64,000 bases of DNA from an uncultured Desulfovibrio sp. (lineage in GTDB: Bacteria > Desulfobacterota > Desulfovibrionia > Desulfovibrionales > Desulfovibrionaceae). Under the pieces are notes generated by a model. That model did no database searches and was not told the DNA's origin. It saw only the letters and a program-made list of their open reading frames with translations. The stretch covers positions 18,535 through 82,534 of the forward strand of contig CASEWR010000125.1 of NCBI GenBank assembly GCA_949291675.1, given 5' to 3'. The position numbers and the translations under genes are program-made. Position 1 is the stretch's first letter. Each line of letters starts with the position of its first letter. Shown here in pieces: positions 1-9,574 of this stretch.

Positions 1-2689
1 TTTCCTCGCTGACGTTGGGGATATCGCGGGTGATTTCCTCGGGTCCGAGCTTGGTGTCACGGGCCACCACCTCGAACTCGTCGATGTGGATGGAGGTGAA
101 GGTGTCTTCCTTGAGCGCCTTCTCGGAGATGAGAATGGCGTCTTCGTAGTTGTAGCCGCACCAGGGCATGAAGGCGACGGTGAGGTTCTTGCCCAGGGCA
201 AGGGTGCCGTCCTCAATGCCGGGACCGTCAGCCAGCACATCACCCTTGTGCACGCGCTGTCCGGGCACGCAGGTGGCCTTCTGGCCGAAGCAGGTGTTCT
301 GGTTGGACTTGTGGAACTTCTGCAGATCGTAGGCAACGACTCTGCTCTTGTGATGGAAGATGCTGCCGCCGTCCTCCACTTCCTCGTCATAATTGACGAT
401 GATGCGCTCGGCATCGGCATAGCTCACCACACCGTCAGCCCTGGCAAGGATGCAGGCGCCGGAGTCGCGGGCCACAGTCACTTCCATGCCTGTGCCCACA
501 ATGGGGTGCTCGCTGCGCAGCAGCGGCACAGCCTGACGCTGCATGTTGGAGCCCATGAGGGCGCGGTTGGCGTCGTCGTGTTCGAGGAAGGGAATGAGGG
601 CTGCGGAGATGGAGACCATCTGGCCGGGAGCCACGTCCATGAGGGTCACGTCTTCCCTCGGGGCAACCATCACTTCGCCCTTGGCGCGCACAGTGAGGAA
701 TTCGTCGAGCAGGCGGCCTGCCTCGTCCACACGGGCATTGGCCTGGGCAACGACCTGGTCACCGGTCTCGCGGGTGGCGTCAAAGCTGATGGTTTCATCG
801 GTCTTGCAGCAGTCACGAACCACAGTGTAGGGGGTTTCGATGAAGCCGAAGTCATTGACCCTGGCATAGGTGGTCAGGGAGACAATAAGACCGATGTTCG
901 GACCTTCAGGCGTCTCAATGGGGCAGATGCGGCCGTAGTGCGAGGTATGCACGTCGCGCACTTCGAAGCCTGCGCGTTCGCGGGTCAGACCGCCGGGGCC
1001 CAGGGCCGAGAGACGACGTTTGTGCGTCACTTCGGAGAGGGCATTGGTCTGGTCCATGAACTGGGAGAGCTGGCTTGTGCCGAAGAACTCCTTGAGGACT
1101 GCAGCAACGGGCTTGGGATTGATGAGGTCATGGGGCATGAGGGTGGAGATTTCCTGCACGCTCATGCGCTCCTTGATGGCGCGCTCCATGCGCACCAGGC
1201 CGATGCGGTACTGGTTCTCCACCAGTTCGCCCACCAGGCGCACACGACGATTGCCCAGATGGTCGATGTCATCCGGCGGGCCGTTGCTGTCCTTGAGCTT
1301 GCACAGCTCGAAGATGGCACGCAGAATGTCATTGTCGGTCAGGGTGCGGCTGGCAACCATGTGGCCGTTGCCATCGTCCACCAGGCTCTCCTCTTCCTTC
1401 AGGCCCAGGCGCTGGTTGAGCTTGTAGCGGCCCACGGGAGAGAGGTCGTAGTAGTCCAGATTGCGGAAGATATTGGCAAAGTAGGCTGCTGCGATCTCGG
1501 GGGTCGGCGGGGAGGAGGGGCGCAGACGGCGGTAGATCTCTTCCTGGGCACGGACCATGTCCGCAGTCTTGTCCATGACCAGGGTGTCACGGATGCTGGA
1601 AGAGACATTGGGGCCCTTGGTGTGCAGAAGGCTGATGGTCTTCACACCTGCGTCGCGCAGCACCCTGAGCAGGGCAGGGGTCACTTCGTCAGCAGCCTGG
1701 GCCAGGATTTCCCCGGTATTGGGGTCAGCAACGTCGTCGCCAAGGAAGGTGCCCTCAATGTTCTCGGGGTTGATTTCGATGGCGGAGATGCCGCTGTTGC
1801 AGATGGCGCGCCAGGCACGCTTGGTGATGTTCTTGCCGGCCTCGCAGAGGACCTTGCCGTCAGGGGCATAGATGGTGGAGTAGGCGGGTTCCTTGCGGTA
1901 GAACTTTTCCACGTACTCCGGCTTCACAGCCCAGAAGAGGGCATCAGGCGCATAGGCTTCACGGCCGCGCAGATCCTCAGGCGTTTCCAGGTAGTAGACC
2001 TCGCGATCCTCTCTGGGGTAGAAATAGTCCAGGATGTCCTGCTTGGACATGCCCATGGCCTTGAAGAGGATGGTGGCAGGCATCTTGCGGCGACGGTCAA
2101 TGCGGACATAGAGAATGTCCTTGTGATCGAAGTCGAAGTCCAGCCAGGAGCCGCGCATGGGAATGATGCGGCAGGAGTAGAGAACCTTGCGGGAGGCATG
2201 GGTCTTGCCGCTGTCATGCTCGAAGATGATGCCGGGAGAGCGCTGCAGCTGATTGACGATGACGCGCTCGGTGCCGTTGACAATGAAGGTTCCCTTGTCC
2301 GTCATGAGGGGCAGGGTCCCGAAGTAGATGTCCTGCTCCTTGATGTCGCGCAGTGTCCGTTCTCCGTCCTCGCTCACATCGTAGGTCACAAGGCGCACCT
2401 TGATGCGCAGAGGGGCCTCATAGGTCAGACCCTTGGAAATGCATTCGGCCTGATCGTACTTGGGCTCCTGGATTTCATAGCTCTCGAATTCGAGACGGGC
2501 TGTCTTGTTGAAGTCCTGGATGGGAAAGACAGTATGAAAGACGCCTTCCAGTCCCACTTCTGGGTCGCGTTGCTCAGCTGAAACGCCTTCCTGGAGAAAT
2601 TTGCTGTACGAGTCTATCTGGAGATTGAGCAGGTGGGGTATGGGAGCGGAGACCTTGATCTTACCAAACTGCTTGATGAGTTGTCCCAT
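1..2689 (-). CDS. rpoB: RNA polymerase beta subunit RpoB (3' end cut by the window)
   Basis: Catalytic-core beta subunit of RNA polymerase. About 896 N-terminal residues are present, starting [14 protein letters not shown] behind an AGAGGAT ribosome-binding site; the C-terminal part lies outside the window. The beta protrusion and lobe and the rifampicin-binding cluster near residues 530-560 are readable ([20 protein letters not shown]). Compared with E. coli numbering this cluster has N518T, P520A and I524V, while D516, H526 and R529 are kept. The usual rplL-rpoB linkage is broken: a terminator follows rplL and an inverted ImmA-like gene lies between, so rpoB probably has its own promoter in the 660 bp upstream. 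Confidence 0.98.
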   Translation of the reverse strand, partial: MGQLIKQFGKIKVSAPIPHLLNLQIDSYSKFLQEGVSAEQRDPEVGLEGVFHTVFPIQDFNKTARLEFESYEIQEPKYDQAECISKGLTYEAPLRIKVRLVTYDVSEDGERTLRDIKEQDIYFGTLPLMTDKGTFIVNGTERVIVNQLQRSPGIIFEHDSGKTHASRKVLYSCRIIPMRGSWLDFDFDHKDILYVRIDRRRKMPATILFKAMGMSKQDILDYFYPREDREVYYLETPEDLRGREAYAPDALFWAVKPEYVEKFYRKEPAYSTIYAPDGKVLCEAGKNITKRAWRAICNSGISAIEINPENIEGTFLGDDVADPNTGEILAQAADEVTPALLRVLRDAGVKTISLLHTKGPNVSSSIRDTLVMDKTADMVRAQEEIYRRLRPSSPPTPEIAAAYFANIFRNLDYYDLSPVGRYKLNQRLGLKEEESLVDDGNGHMVASRTLTDNDILRAIFELCKLKDSNGPPDDIDHLGNRRVRLVGELVENQYRIGLVRMERAIKERMSVQEISTLMPHDLINPKPVAAVLKEFFGTSQLSQFMDQTNALSEVTHKRRLSALGPGGLTRERAGFEVRDVHTSHYGRICPIETPEGPNIGLIVSLTTYARVNDFGFIETPYTVVRDCCKTDETISFDATRETGDQVVAQANARVDEAGRLLDEFLTVRAKGEVMVAPREDVTLMDVAPGQMVSISAALIPFLEHDDANRALMGSNMQRQAVPLLRSEHPIVGTGMEVTVARDSGACILARADGVVSYADAERIIVNYDEEVEDGGSIFHHKSRVVAYDLQKFHKSNQNTCFGQKATCVPGQRVHKGDVLADGPGIEDGTLALGKNLTVAFMPWCGYNYEDAILISEKALKEDTFTSIHIDEFEVVARDTKLGPEEITRDIPNVSEE

Positions 2690-3348
2690 GCGATGATCCT
2701 CTGGTTTGTGCTTCCTTGAAGGACAAGGCTGCCTTGATCCGATACTGACCAGTGAGGCAATACAGGCAAGAAGAAAAAAAGCGCAAACAAGCCATGCCTT
2801 GTCCGCCCGATTCTGTCCCCGACCCTGGATCGGGAACACACGGGAGAATAAGGCTGGCCTGGAGTCAGTGCTCTAGAATATGCCGGACATGTGGGAGGAA
2901 AATGTCAATTCCTGGGTATGACCTCTGTTCAGGGTGTCGGTCCTGCCTGCTGCGAGAGTCCATGCAGGCGACCATAGGGGAGACCAGACGAGAACCCCTG
3001 AGAGATGTGGTACGAGATGCCGGTGCAGTTGCAAATGATGTGCCAAAAAAATGTCGTTCAAAGGTTGGATTGACCCCAATATACCAAAAGCAGGAAAATG
3101 GCAAGTCCTTTTTCAGACACGCAGACAGGGGTGCAGAAGAAGTCTGGCAAAACAGGCACGAGTGGCGTCTCTGGTTTGTGGTATGGCGGACACGCCTCCT
3201 GCCGCAGGGGGCTGTGTTGAAAGATGTGTGCAGAACGATGTATGCAGAAGGATGTGTGCAGCAGGGGCTGTGTTGAAAGATGAGTGCTGAAAGGTGTGTG
3301 TGTGTTGAAGAAAGTGTCTTGAAGAAAGCGGCTTGAAGGAGGTGTGCT
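2690..3348. other. Non-coding joint between rpoB and the immA-like gene
   Basis: Divergent intergenic region of about 660 bases. Several overlapping open frames exist on both strands, but their translations are Cys/His/Ser-rich, lack recognisable domains and change across the repeat tract, so none is called. It should hold the rpoB promoter (minus strand) and the immA promoter (plus strand); no convincing -35/-10 pair was found. Its right part is a degenerate tandem repeat. Confidence 0.5.
3204..3345. repeat. Degenerate tandem repeat upstream of the immA-like gene
   Basis: Imperfect short repeats built on GATGTGTGCAGAA and GTGTTGAAAGATG. The block GGGGCTGTGTTGAAAGATG occurs twice about 53 bases apart. 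The tract runs up to the GAAGGAGGTG ribosome-binding site of the immA-like gene, so copy-number change could alter its 5' leader. Confidence 0.6.
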
Positions 3349-3819
3349 GTGTCTTCGGCAACAGACGTCGCCAGGAAGATCCTGGAGCGGTACTGGGACA
3401 AGACTCTGCCGGTCAACCCGACCGCTATCGCCTATGCTCTGGGGGCAAGGATTGTCTGCGAGCCCAAACTCGGGGAAAACGGGTACTTCACGTTTGCAGA
3501 GGATGGCAGGACCCCTGTGATCTTTCTGAATCCGTTTGACTCCACCGCAAGACAACGGTTTACCATCTTTGCTGAGCTTGGGCACTATGCGCCTGGCCAC
3601 GGCCCGGGCACACGTACTTCCCGGCAAAACAACAACACCTGTCACGATGAGAGTACTGAAGCTGCGGCAGATCAGTTTGCCACAGAAATGATTTTGCCTG
3701 CTGATGCAGTTCTTCTCTATGCGAACACCACACGCATGTCCATCTGGCAGATGGCGCAATTGTTCAATGTCTCAGAAAGAGCCATGCAACTTCGTCTTGA
3801 ACGCCTGGGAATTATATAG
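3349..3819 (+). CDS. ImmA/IrrE-family metallopeptidase-like protein with a degenerate zinc motif
   Basis: 156 residues with a GTG start, 4-5 bases after the strong ribosome-binding site GAAGGAGGTG. The layout matches the ImmA/IrrE (Peptidase_M78) domain: an N-terminal helix, RQRFTIFAELGHY at the metal site, and the later acidic segment TEAAADQFATEMILP that normally supplies the third zinc ligand. In the family the metal motif is HELGH. Here it reads AELGH (residues 75-79), so the first zinc-binding histidine is alanine and proteolysis is doubtful. ImmA proteins usually cleave a partner repressor, but no HTH repressor gene is adjacent. It sits alone, inverted, between rplL and rpoB, which suggests acquisition. 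Stop is TAG. Confidence 0.75.
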   Translation: MSSATDVARKILERYWDKTLPVNPTAIAYALGARIVCEPKLGENGYFTFAEDGRTPVIFLNPFDSTARQRFTIFAELGHYAPGHGPGTRTSRQNNNTCHDESTEAAADQFATEMILPADAVLLYANTTRMSIWQMAQLFNVSERAMQLRLERLGII

Positions 3820-4030
3820 CACATGCTCTGCCCCAGGCCGGAGGATCGTGCCGAAACTGTGCAGCGCGCTGTTCTCGTATCTGTACAAACGCTCAGCAGA
3901 ACGTTGCCTTTCTCTGCAGGGTTTTCAACATCCAGGCAGCGCCGGGAAAAGAGCAGTCTCAGGGGCTGTTTTTCCAGGGGTTGCGCAGGAGCTTGTACAG
4001 GCAGGAACGTTTGCACCCTGCAGACACAAC

Positions 4031-4061
4031 AAAAGAGGGGCATGCCCGAAGGCAGCCCCTC
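4031..4061 (-). terminator. Rho-independent terminator after rplL
   Basis: On the minus strand a GAGGGGC/GCCCCTC stem continues inward through TGCC/GGCA and is capped by a TTCG tetraloop, then runs into TTTT. It lies 24 bases after the rplL stop and would end the secE-to-rplL transcript before rpoB. Confidence 0.85.
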
Positions 4062-4084
4062 ACAGAAAGTTGGTGTCAGTGAAT

Positions 4085-4465
4085 TTACTTCACTTCGACG
4101 GTGGCACCGGCGTCGGCCAGCTGCTTGCGGGCGTTCTCGGCGTCTTCCTTGGACACAGCTTCCTTGATGGTGGAAGGCAGGTTGTCAACCTTGTCCTTGG
4201 CTTCCTTCAGGCCAAGGCTGGTCAGAGCGCGCACAACCTTGATGACGGCGATCTTGTTGGCGCCGCAATCCTTCAGGATAACGTCGAATTCGGTCTTTTC
4301 TTCAGCTGCGGGAGCGGCCTCGGCTGCAGGAGCAGCGGCAACGGCAACAGCGGGAGCAGCAGCGGACACGCCAAACTTCTCTTCGAGCTCCTTGATCAGG
4401 GCAGAGAGTTCCAGCACGGACATGTTGGCAATAAATTCAATGACTTCTTCTTTGGTAACGGCCAT
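4085..4465 (-). CDS. rplL: 50S ribosomal protein L7/L12
   Basis: 126 residues, the usual L7/L12 length. The N-terminal dimerisation helices are followed by an Ala/Pro-rich hinge (residues about 38-56) and the globular C-terminal factor-binding domain, ending GATVEVK. L7/L12 dimers form the stalk on L10 that recruits EF-Tu, EF-G and IF2 to the ribosome. It follows rplJ by 45 bases, as in other bacteria, but is followed by its own terminator rather than running into rpoB. The stop is TAA. Confidence 0.98.
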   Translation of the reverse strand: MAVTKEEVIEFIANMSVLELSALIKELEEKFGVSAAAPAVAVAAAPAAEAAPAAEEKTEFDVILKDCGANKIAVIKVVRALTSLGLKEAKDKVDNLPSTIKEAVSKEDAENARKQLADAGATVEVK

Positions 4466-4510
4466 GGTGATATTCTCCTGTGGAAATCAGAGGCTTTGCA
4501 AGCGGAATAG

Positions 4511-5038
4511 TTAGGCAGCTTCGCCGCTCTTCTTTTCCTCAATTGCCTTGAGGGCGTAGAGCAGGCCGCGCACGACATTGGCGCACAGGCCGACGAAGTT
4601 GGTGGGTACGGCGTTCATGGTGGCAAGCAGCTGAGCCAGCAGCTGTTCGCGAGAGGGCATCTTGGCAAGAGCTTCGACGTCGTCGGCCGTCATGGGCTTG
4701 CCGTCGAGGCTGCCACCGCGGATGACGAGAGTCTTGCTTGTCTTGGCAAGCTTGCTGAGCGCCTTGGCCACCGCCACTGGGTCATCGAAACCAAGGGCAA
4801 CAGCGGTGTTGTCGTGGAACTCGTCCTTGACGACATCGTGCTTACCGCCAGTGAAGGCAATACGACCGAGGGTGTTTTTCACGACGTGGTATTCGCCGCC
4901 TGCATTGCGCAGTTCCACTCTCAGGATTGTCGACTCCTCCACTGTCATACCCTTGAATTCGGTCATGACAGCGATGGAAGCGGCATCAGCTCTTTCTTTG
5001 ATACCGTTGATAATCGCTGCTTTTTCAGACCTGTTCAC
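4511..5038 (-). CDS. rplJ: 50S ribosomal protein L10
   Basis: 175 residues with a GTG start ([17 protein letters not shown]) preceded by GTGAGGAGTTTCAC. L10 anchors L7/L12 dimers to 23S rRNA and, in other bacteria, represses its own operon by binding the mRNA leader. The N-terminal rRNA-binding part and the helical C-terminal L12-docking tail ([17 protein letters not shown]) are both visible. The 152-base gap to rplA is large for this operon and is a plausible site for the L10 leader. Confidence 0.98.
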   Translation of the reverse strand: MNRSEKAAIINGIKERADAASIAVMTEFKGMTVEESTILRVELRNAGGEYHVVKNTLGRIAFTGGKHDVVKDEFHDNTAVALGFDDPVAVAKALSKLAKTSKTLVIRGGSLDGKPMTADDVEALAKMPSREQLLAQLLATMNAVPTNFVGLCANVVRGLLYALKAIEEKKSGEAA

Positions 5039-5157
5039 GTGAAACTCCTCACGTTAAAGGGGGGTGCCAGAGGGGAAGTCGAGCCAAAGTCTGGGCAGGG
5101 TTTACGAAGTTTCCTTCTACCGGCCGTCTTCGACCCGATTTCCTGTATCCATAACCA

Positions 5158-5177
5158 GGCAGATGAGGACATCTGCC
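5158..5177 (-). promoter_or_regulatory. Hairpin in the rplA-rplJ gap, candidate part of an L10 leader or processing site
   Basis: A perfect 8-bp stem with a four-base loop (GGCAGATG/CATCTGCC) starts 13 bases after the rplA stop. No T-run follows, so it is not a simple terminator. Its place ahead of rplJ suggests a role in L10 autoregulation or mRNA processing, but the kink-turn expected of the Rfam L10 leader was not identified. Confidence 0.4.
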
Positions 5178-5190
5178 GTGAAGGTGCTGC

Positions 5191-5910
5191 CTAGTTGGCA
5201 GTACCCTCGAGAAATTTCTTGACCTGGGACATGTCAACCTTGAAGCCGGGGCCCATGGTGGTGGACACGGACATGGAGACAAGGTAGTTGCCCTTGGCGG
5301 CAGAGGGCTTGAGACGAACAACGGTCTCAAGCAGGGCCTTCAGGTTGCCGAGAATCTTGTCGGCGCCAAAGCTCACCTTGCCGAGGGGGGCGTGCAGAAC
5401 ACCGGCCTTGTCAACGCGGAAGTCCACGCGACCAGCCTTGAGTTCGGAAACGGCCTTGGCAACATCAAAGGTGACTGTGCCGGTCTTGGCATTGGGCATG
5501 AGGCCACGGGGACCAAGCTGACGACCGACGCGGCCGACCAGGGCCATGACATCGGGGGTAGCCACTGCTGCGTCAAAGTCGAGGAAGCCCTCGTCCTTGA
5601 TCCTGTTGACCAGGTCTTCAGCACCGATCACGTCTGCACCGGCTTCGCGGGCTTCAGCCTGCTTTTCGCCCTTGCAGAAGACGGCCACGCGCACGGTCTT
5701 GCCAAGCCCGTTGGGCAGGGTCACGGCGCCGCGCACCATCTGGTCGGAGTATTTGGGATCGACGCCGAGGCAGATGGCGACGTCAACGGTTTCGTCAAAC
5801 TTAGCGAAGGATGCGGCAAGGGACTTGGCGACTGCGTCCTGCACCGAGAAACGGTCCTCGGGGCGGATATCCTTGCGGGCATTGTTCAGATTTTTGCCGT
5901 GCTTGGGCAT
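5191..5910 (-). CDS. rplA: 50S ribosomal protein L1
   Basis: 239 residues, typical length. It starts [13 protein letters not shown] and contains the two-domain L1 fold with segments such as [11 protein letters not shown] and the C-terminal [17 protein letters not shown]1 forms the mobile stalk at the ribosomal E site and represses translation of the rplK-rplA mRNA in other bacteria. It ends in TAG, and the following 51 codons in frame are open but meaningless, so TAG must act as an efficient stop here. Confidence 0.98.
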   Translation of the reverse strand: MPKHGKNLNNARKDIRPEDRFSVQDAVAKSLAASFAKFDETVDVAICLGVDPKYSDQMVRGAVTLPNGLGKTVRVAVFCKGEKQAEAREAGADVIGAEDLVNRIKDEGFLDFDAAVATPDVMALVGRVGRQLGPRGLMPNAKTGTVTFDVAKAVSELKAGRVDFRVDKAGVLHAPLGKVSFGADKILGNLKALLETVVRLKPSAAKGNYLVSMSVSTTMGPGFKVDMSQVKKFLEGTAN

Positions 5911-6008
5911 TGCTGTTTCCTTTTGATATCTCCTGCCCCCGGCTAATGCGAGCTCAAGGGCAGTGCAACTGATAACGAAGGTCCTGTGATCTTTTCCGAG
6001 ACCCGGAC

Positions 6009-6431
6009 TTACTTCACATCAACACCCATGCTGCGGGCTGTGCCCTCGATGCACTTCATGGCAGCTTCCAGGGAAGCGGCGTTCAGGTCGGGCATCTTCA
6101 GCTTGGCGATCTCTTCCACCTGCTCCTTGGTGAGCACGCCGACCTTGGTACGGTTCGGCACGCCGGAGGCCTTCTCAAGCTTGAGGGCCTTCATGATGAG
6201 CACGGAGGCGGGCGGGGTCTTGGTGATGAAGGTGAAGGAGCGGTCTGCGTAGACAGTGATGATCACGGGGATGATCATGCCCTTCTGATCCTGGGTGCGG
6301 GCATTGAACTCCTTGCAGAAGCCCATGATGTTCAAGCCGTGCTGACCCAGAGCCGGACCCACTGGCGGAGACGGATTGGCTGCTCCGGCAGGAATCTGCA
6401 GCTTAACTTTGGCAACAACTTTCTTGGCCAT
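6009..6431 (-). CDS. rplK: 50S ribosomal protein L11
   Basis: 140 residues, usual length. The N-terminal domain shows the Pro-rich segment [17 protein letters not shown] and the C-terminal 23S-binding domain ends [13 protein letters not shown]11 lies at the GTPase-associated centre, is the target of thiostrepton-type antibiotics and is needed for RelA activation. It follows nusG by 58 bases in the standard order. Stop TAA. Confidence 0.98.
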   Translation of the reverse strand: MAKKVVAKVKLQIPAGAANPSPPVGPALGQHGLNIMGFCKEFNARTQDQKGMIIPVIITVYADRSFTFITKTPPASVLIMKALKLEKASGVPNRTKVGVLTKEQVEEIAKLKMPDLNAASLEAAMKCIEGTARSMGVDVK

Positions 6432-6489
6432 TTGTAAATATCCTTAAAAATTGTCTGTACGAACTTTAAGAAGTGAACTCAGCTTCCGT

Positions 6490-7071
6490 CTAGCCCTTGT
6501 TGACCTGGACAAAGTCAAGTTCCACAGGGGTCTGGCGGCCGAAGATAGAGACGGAAACGCGCAGTTTGCCCTTGTCATAGTTCACATCGTCCACAATACC
6601 GTTGAAACCGGAGAAGGGACCGTCAATAATGCGAACTTCCTCACCGCGATCGAAGCTGTACTTGGGCCTCGGATCTTCCTGGCGGGTCTCCACAATGGAC
6701 AGAATGCGCTCAGCTTCCTCTTCCTTCATCGGGGCGGGCCGTGTCTTGCCGCCAAGGAAGCCTGTCACCTTGGGAATGGACTGCACAAGGTTCCAGGAAT
6801 GCTCGGTCATGTTCATGTGAATCATGACGTAGCCGGGATAGAGCTTGCGTGTTGTTGTTCTCTTGGAGCCTGTCTTGGAGATTTCGATGACGCGCTCGGT
6901 AGGAACAACGCAGTCCAGGATTTGTCCGTGGTCCTGTCCTGTCCTCATGAGCTCCTTCACGGTCTTTTCGACGCGCTGCTCAAAGCCGGAGTAGGTATGG
7001 ACAAGATACCAGCGGGGGCGTTTGCCGGTTTCGGCACCCTCAAGGTCATCTATGATGATTTCGTCGTCCAT
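6490..7071 (-). CDS. nusG: Transcription termination/antitermination factor NusG
   Basis: 193 residues. The NGN domain begins with RWYLVHTYSGFEQRVEKTV and the C-terminal KOW domain carries EVRIIDGPFSGFNGIVDD. NusG binds RNA polymerase across the cleft and links it to Rho (encoded further along this window) or to ribosomal protein S10. A short acidic tail precedes the NGN domain (DDEIIIDDLEG). It lies 12 bases after secE. It ends in TAG, with TAA in frame seven codons later. Confidence 0.98.
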   Translation of the reverse strand: MDDEIIIDDLEGAETGKRPRWYLVHTYSGFEQRVEKTVKELMRTGQDHGQILDCVVPTERVIEISKTGSKRTTTRKLYPGYVMIHMNMTEHSWNLVQSIPKVTGFLGGKTRPAPMKEEEAERILSIVETRQEDPRPKYSFDRGEEVRIIDGPFSGFNGIVDDVNYDKGKLRVSVSIFGRQTPVELDFVQVNKG

Positions 7072-7083
7072 GACTAACCACGC

Positions 7084-7329
7084 TTAGGAGAGGAAGGACT
7101 TGATGATGGATGACAAACCCAGGTCAACGAGGCCGAGAATCAGTGCCATGACGGCCACAAAGCCAAGCACAGCAAAGGTTGCCTTGCGTGTCTCGGCTGC
7201 AGTGGGCCACGTCACCTTGCGCAGCTCGGCCCTGGAATCCTCGACATAGCGTATAAAGCGCTGCACAACGCCGGGCTTCTCTTCCCTGGGTTCCTGCGTC
7301 TTGGGAGCTGGTGCGGTCTTCTTTGCCAT
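7084..7329 (-). CDS. secE: Preprotein translocase subunit SecE
   Basis: 81 residues. The start MAKKTAPAPKTQ is chosen because the longer frame runs into tRNA-Trp. The SecE signature RAELRKVTWPTAAETRKAT is followed by one membrane helix (TFAVLGFVAVMALILGLVDL), the short single-span form found outside enterobacteria. SecE clamps the SecY channel in the inner membrane. Its position between tRNA-Trp and nusG is conserved widely. Confidence 0.97.
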   Translation of the reverse strand: MAKKTAPAPKTQEPREEKPGVVQRFIRYVEDSRAELRKVTWPTAAETRKATFAVLGFVAVMALILGLVDLGLSSIIKSFLS

Positions 7330-7356
7330 GGCATAACCTAAAAAGGGTGAAAAAAA

Positions 7357-7433
7357 TGGCAGGGCAGGAGGGATTCGAACCCCCAACTTGCGGTTTTGGA
7401 GACCGCCGCTCTAGCCGTTAGAGCTACTGCCCT
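7357..7433 (-). tRNA. tRNA-Trp (CCA anticodon)
   Basis: Cloverleaf with acceptor AGGGCAG/CTGCCCT, D-arm GCTCTAACGGCTAGAGC, anticodon loop CTCCAAA with anticodon CCA, T-arm GGTTCGAATCC and an encoded CCA end. It lies between rpmG and secE and is probably processed from the tuf-secE-nusG transcript. Confidence 0.97.
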
Positions 7434-7438
7434 GCACA

Positions 7439-7464
7439 GTCCCCGGAAAACGTGTTCCGGGGAC
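7439..7464 (-). other. Ten-bp hairpin between rpmG and tRNA-Trp
   Basis: Perfect inverted repeat GTCCCCGGAA/TTCCGGGGAC with a six-base loop. It starts 12 bases after rpmG and ends 6 bases before the tRNA 5' end. No T-run follows on the minus strand, so an RNase processing element or attenuator is likelier than a complete terminator. Confidence 0.6.
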
Positions 7465-7475
7465 GAACTATGTAA

Positions 7476-7625
7476 TTATCTGACTTCGCGATGCACAGTG
7501 TGGCGCTTTTCCCAAGGACAATACTTCTTGAGCTCGATACGCTCAGAGGTATTCTTCTTGTTCTTCACGGAAACGTAGTTCTTACGTTTGCACTCCGTGC
7601 AGGCGAGGGTGATGTTGACGCGCAT
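7476..7625 (-). CDS. rpmG: 50S ribosomal protein L33
   Basis: 49 residues ([17 protein letters not shown] to [10 protein letters not shown]). The zinc-ribbon cysteines are CTEC and YCPWE, so the fourth ligand position carries Glu rather than Cys; three Cys remain. The gene lies 4 bases after tuf, and the AT-poor tuf-rpmG-tRNA-Trp-secE order is standard for this lineage. Stop TAA. Confidence 0.95.
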   Translation of the reverse strand: MRVNITLACTECKRKNYVSVKNKKNTSERIELKKYCPWEKRHTVHREVR

Positions 7626-7629
7626 GGTA

Positions 7630-8814
7630 CTACTCGATGATTTCAGTCACCACGCCGGAGCCCACGGTGTGGCCGCCTTCACGGATAGCGAAGCGGAGGC
7701 CCTGAGCCATGGCGATGGGGGCGATGAGTTCAACAGTGAACACGCTGTTGTCGCCGGGCATGACCATTTCGACACCTTCAGCAAGCTGAATGACACCGGT
7801 GATGTCAGTGGTGCGGAAATAGAACTGGGGACGGTAGCCGGAGAAGAAGGGAGTATGACGGCCGCCTTCTTCCTTGGAGAGAACGTACACCTGGCCCTTG
7901 AACTTCTTGTGAGGAGTGATGGACTTGGGAGCAGCGAGAACCTGGCCGCGTTCCACTTCATCACGCTTGGTGCCGCGCAGCAGAGCGCCGATGTTGTCGC
8001 CGGCTTCGCCCTGATCAAGCTGCTTGCGGAACATTTCCACGCCGGTGCAGGTGGTCTTCACGGTGGGACGGATACCCACGATTTCCACTTCGTCGCCGAC
8101 CTTCACAACGCCCTGTTCCACACGACCGGTAACAACGGTGCCGCGGCCGGAGATGGAGAACACGTCTTCGATGGGCATCAGGAAGGGCTTGTCGAGTTCG
8201 CGCTTGGGCTCGGGGATGTAGTCATCAACGGCATCCAGCAGCTCGAAGATGGGAGCGCAGGCGGGATCGTCAAGGCTGTCGGCGTTCAGAGCGGAGCCCT
8301 TGATGATCGGAATGTCGTCGCCGGGGTAGCTGTAGGAGGAGAGAAGTTCACGAACTTCCATTTCCACCAGTTCGAGCAGTTCGGGATCGTCCACCAGGTC
8401 GCACTTGTTCAGGAAGACCACGATGGCAGGCACGCCGACCTGACGGGCGAGCAGGATGTGCTCACGGGTCTGGGGCATGGGACCATCGGTAGCGGCCACC
8501 ACCAGGATTGCGCCGTCCATCTGGGCAGCACCGGTGATCATGTTCTTGATGTAGTCAGCGTGGCCGGGGCAGTCCACGTGAGCGTAGTGACGCTTCTCGG
8601 TCTCGTATTCGACGTGGGCGGTGGCAATGGTTATACCGCGAGCCTTTTCTTCAGGTGCCTTGTCGATTTCGTCGTAGGAAATGAAGGAACCTTCGTTCTT
8701 CATGCTGGCAACCTTGGTGATGGCTGCGGTCAGCGTGGTCTTGCCATGGTCAATGTGGCCGATGGTACCAATGTTTACGTGGGGCTTACTGCGGACGAAC
8801 TTTTCCTTGCCCAT
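7630..8814 (-). CDS. tuf: Elongation factor Tu
   Basis: 394 residues starting [17 protein letters not shown]. All GTPase motifs are present: GHIDHGKTT (P-loop), [11 protein letters not shown] (G3) and NKCD (G4), followed by domains II and III and the C-terminal [13 protein letters not shown]-Tu delivers aminoacyl-tRNA to the ribosome. It follows tRNA-Thr, tRNA-Tyr and tRNA-Gly, recalling the E. coli tRNA-tufB operon. It ends in TAG, 4 bases before rpmG. Confidence 0.99.
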   Translation of the reverse strand: MGKEKFVRSKPHVNIGTIGHIDHGKTTLTAAITKVASMKNEGSFISYDEIDKAPEEKARGITIATAHVEYETEKRHYAHVDCPGHADYIKNMITGAAQMDGAILVVAATDGPMPQTREHILLARQVGVPAIVVFLNKCDLVDDPELLELVEMEVRELLSSYSYPGDDIPIIKGSALNADSLDDPACAPIFELLDAVDDYIPEPKRELDKPFLMPIEDVFSISGRGTVVTGRVEQGVVKVGDEVEIVGIRPTVKTTCTGVEMFRKQLDQGEAGDNIGALLRGTKRDEVERGQVLAAPKSITPHKKFKGQVYVLSKEEGGRHTPFFSGYRPQFYFRTTDITGVIQLAEGVEMVMPGDNSVFTVELIAPIAMAQGLRFAIREGGHTVGSGVVTEIIE

Positions 8815-8975
8815 GTTGTTGTCTCCCTGGAATGAAGAAATTGGTTTGCGCTGAAAAATCAGATTAGTCAAACAGCCCGCGAAGAAAGCCATCAAGCTTT
8901 GCGGGCGTTTGCAGGAACCGTCCCTGATTACCAGGGATATCTTGAATGCAGAAGATGGTGATGTGGGAAGGTGGG

Positions 8976-9051
8976 TGGAGCGGGAAACGGGACTCGAACC
9001 CGCAACCCTCAGCTTGGAAGGCTGATGCTCTAGCCATTGAGCTATTCCCGC
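8976..9051 (-). tRNA. tRNA-Gly (TCC anticodon)
   Basis: Acceptor GCGGGAA/TTCCCGC, D-arm AGCTCAATGGCTAGAGC, anticodon loop CTTCCAA with TCC, T-arm GGGTTCGAGTCCC, encoded CCA. Third tRNA of the tRNA-tuf operon. Confidence 0.97.
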
Positions 9052-9181
9052 ATTCAGGCTCGGATCGCGTTTCCAGGCTCCCATGGGGAACATTCTGGAA
9101 AGGAGTTCTACCACACCGTAGTCACCGACTTTCGTCTTCTACAGCCAAGGCAGTTATTGCAAGTGCCCCGGAAAGGGCTGC

Positions 9182-9266
9182 TGGTGGTGGGGGGTGGATT
9201 CGAACCACCGAAGTCATCGACGACAGATTTACAGTCTGTTCCCTTTGGCCGCTCGGGAACCCCACC
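9182..9266 (-). tRNA. tRNA-Tyr (GTA anticodon)
   Basis: Class II tRNA of 85 bases with acceptor GGTGGGG/CCCCACC, anticodon stem-loop CAGACTGTAAATCTG carrying GTA, a long variable arm and an encoded CCA. The anticodon is the normal GTA, not the amber-reading CTA, so this tRNA would not be expected to read the two in-frame TAG codons in lon and rpoH. Confidence 0.97.
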
Positions 9267-9349
9267 ACATAATTCGTATGTCATGCTGCACAAAGCCTTG
9301 CCGGAAAAGGAGTTTTCCCTTGGCTACTCTCTGGCAGCGTTCTGGCAGA

Positions 9350-9425
9350 TGGAGCTGGCGATGGGAATCGAACCTACAACCTGCTGATTACAAATCAGCT
9401 GCTCTGCCGATTGAGCTACGCCAGC
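9350..9425 (-). tRNA. tRNA-Thr (TGT anticodon)
   Basis: Acceptor GCTGGCG/CGCCAGC, anticodon loop TTTGTAA with TGT, T-arm GTAGGTTCGATTCCCAT with imperfect pairing, encoded CCA. First gene of the tRNA-tuf-secE-nusG-rpl operon; a good promoter lies just upstream. Confidence 0.97.
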
Positions 9426-9438
9426 ACACGAGAGGAAG

Positions 9439-9467
9439 CTTTTACGTGAAAACTTCAGGCTTGGCAA
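9439..9467 (-). promoter_or_regulatory. Sigma-70 type promoter of the tRNA-tuf-rpl operon
   Basis: On the minus strand TTGCCA (5/6 match to the -35 consensus), 17 bases, then TAAAAG (4/6 match to the -10), ending 13 bases before the tRNA-Thr 5' end. Upstream lies a very A/T-rich stretch up to about 9510, placed like an UP element and typical of stable-RNA promoters. Confidence 0.6.
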
Positions 9468-9574
9468 GCAAAAATTTTCGATTTTGAAAAATTTTTTTTT
9501 GCTCCCGGCGCCAAGACTGCCCAAAACTGCCCAAGACTGCGTTTTCAGCCGCCTCCGCGTCGATTGCCTGCGCC

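Noticed and set aside
86-2581. An 831-codon open frame on the plus strand opposite rpoB
   Set aside because: It is the antisense of a conserved rpoB frame, a common result of high-G+C codon bias; its translation has no domain and rpoB is clearly the real gene. The same applies to long plus-strand frames opposite leuS, tuf, glyA, fabF, lon and recJ.
2752-3276. Possible genes of 60-230 codons in the rpoB-immA joint
   Set aside because: Overlapping frames on both strands, residue composition rich in Cys/His/Ser/Arg, no ribosome-binding sites and repeat-driven sequence; no consistent coding signal.
9182-9266. tRNA-Tyr as an amber suppressor
   Set aside because: The anticodon reads GTA, the normal tyrosine anticodon, not CTA.
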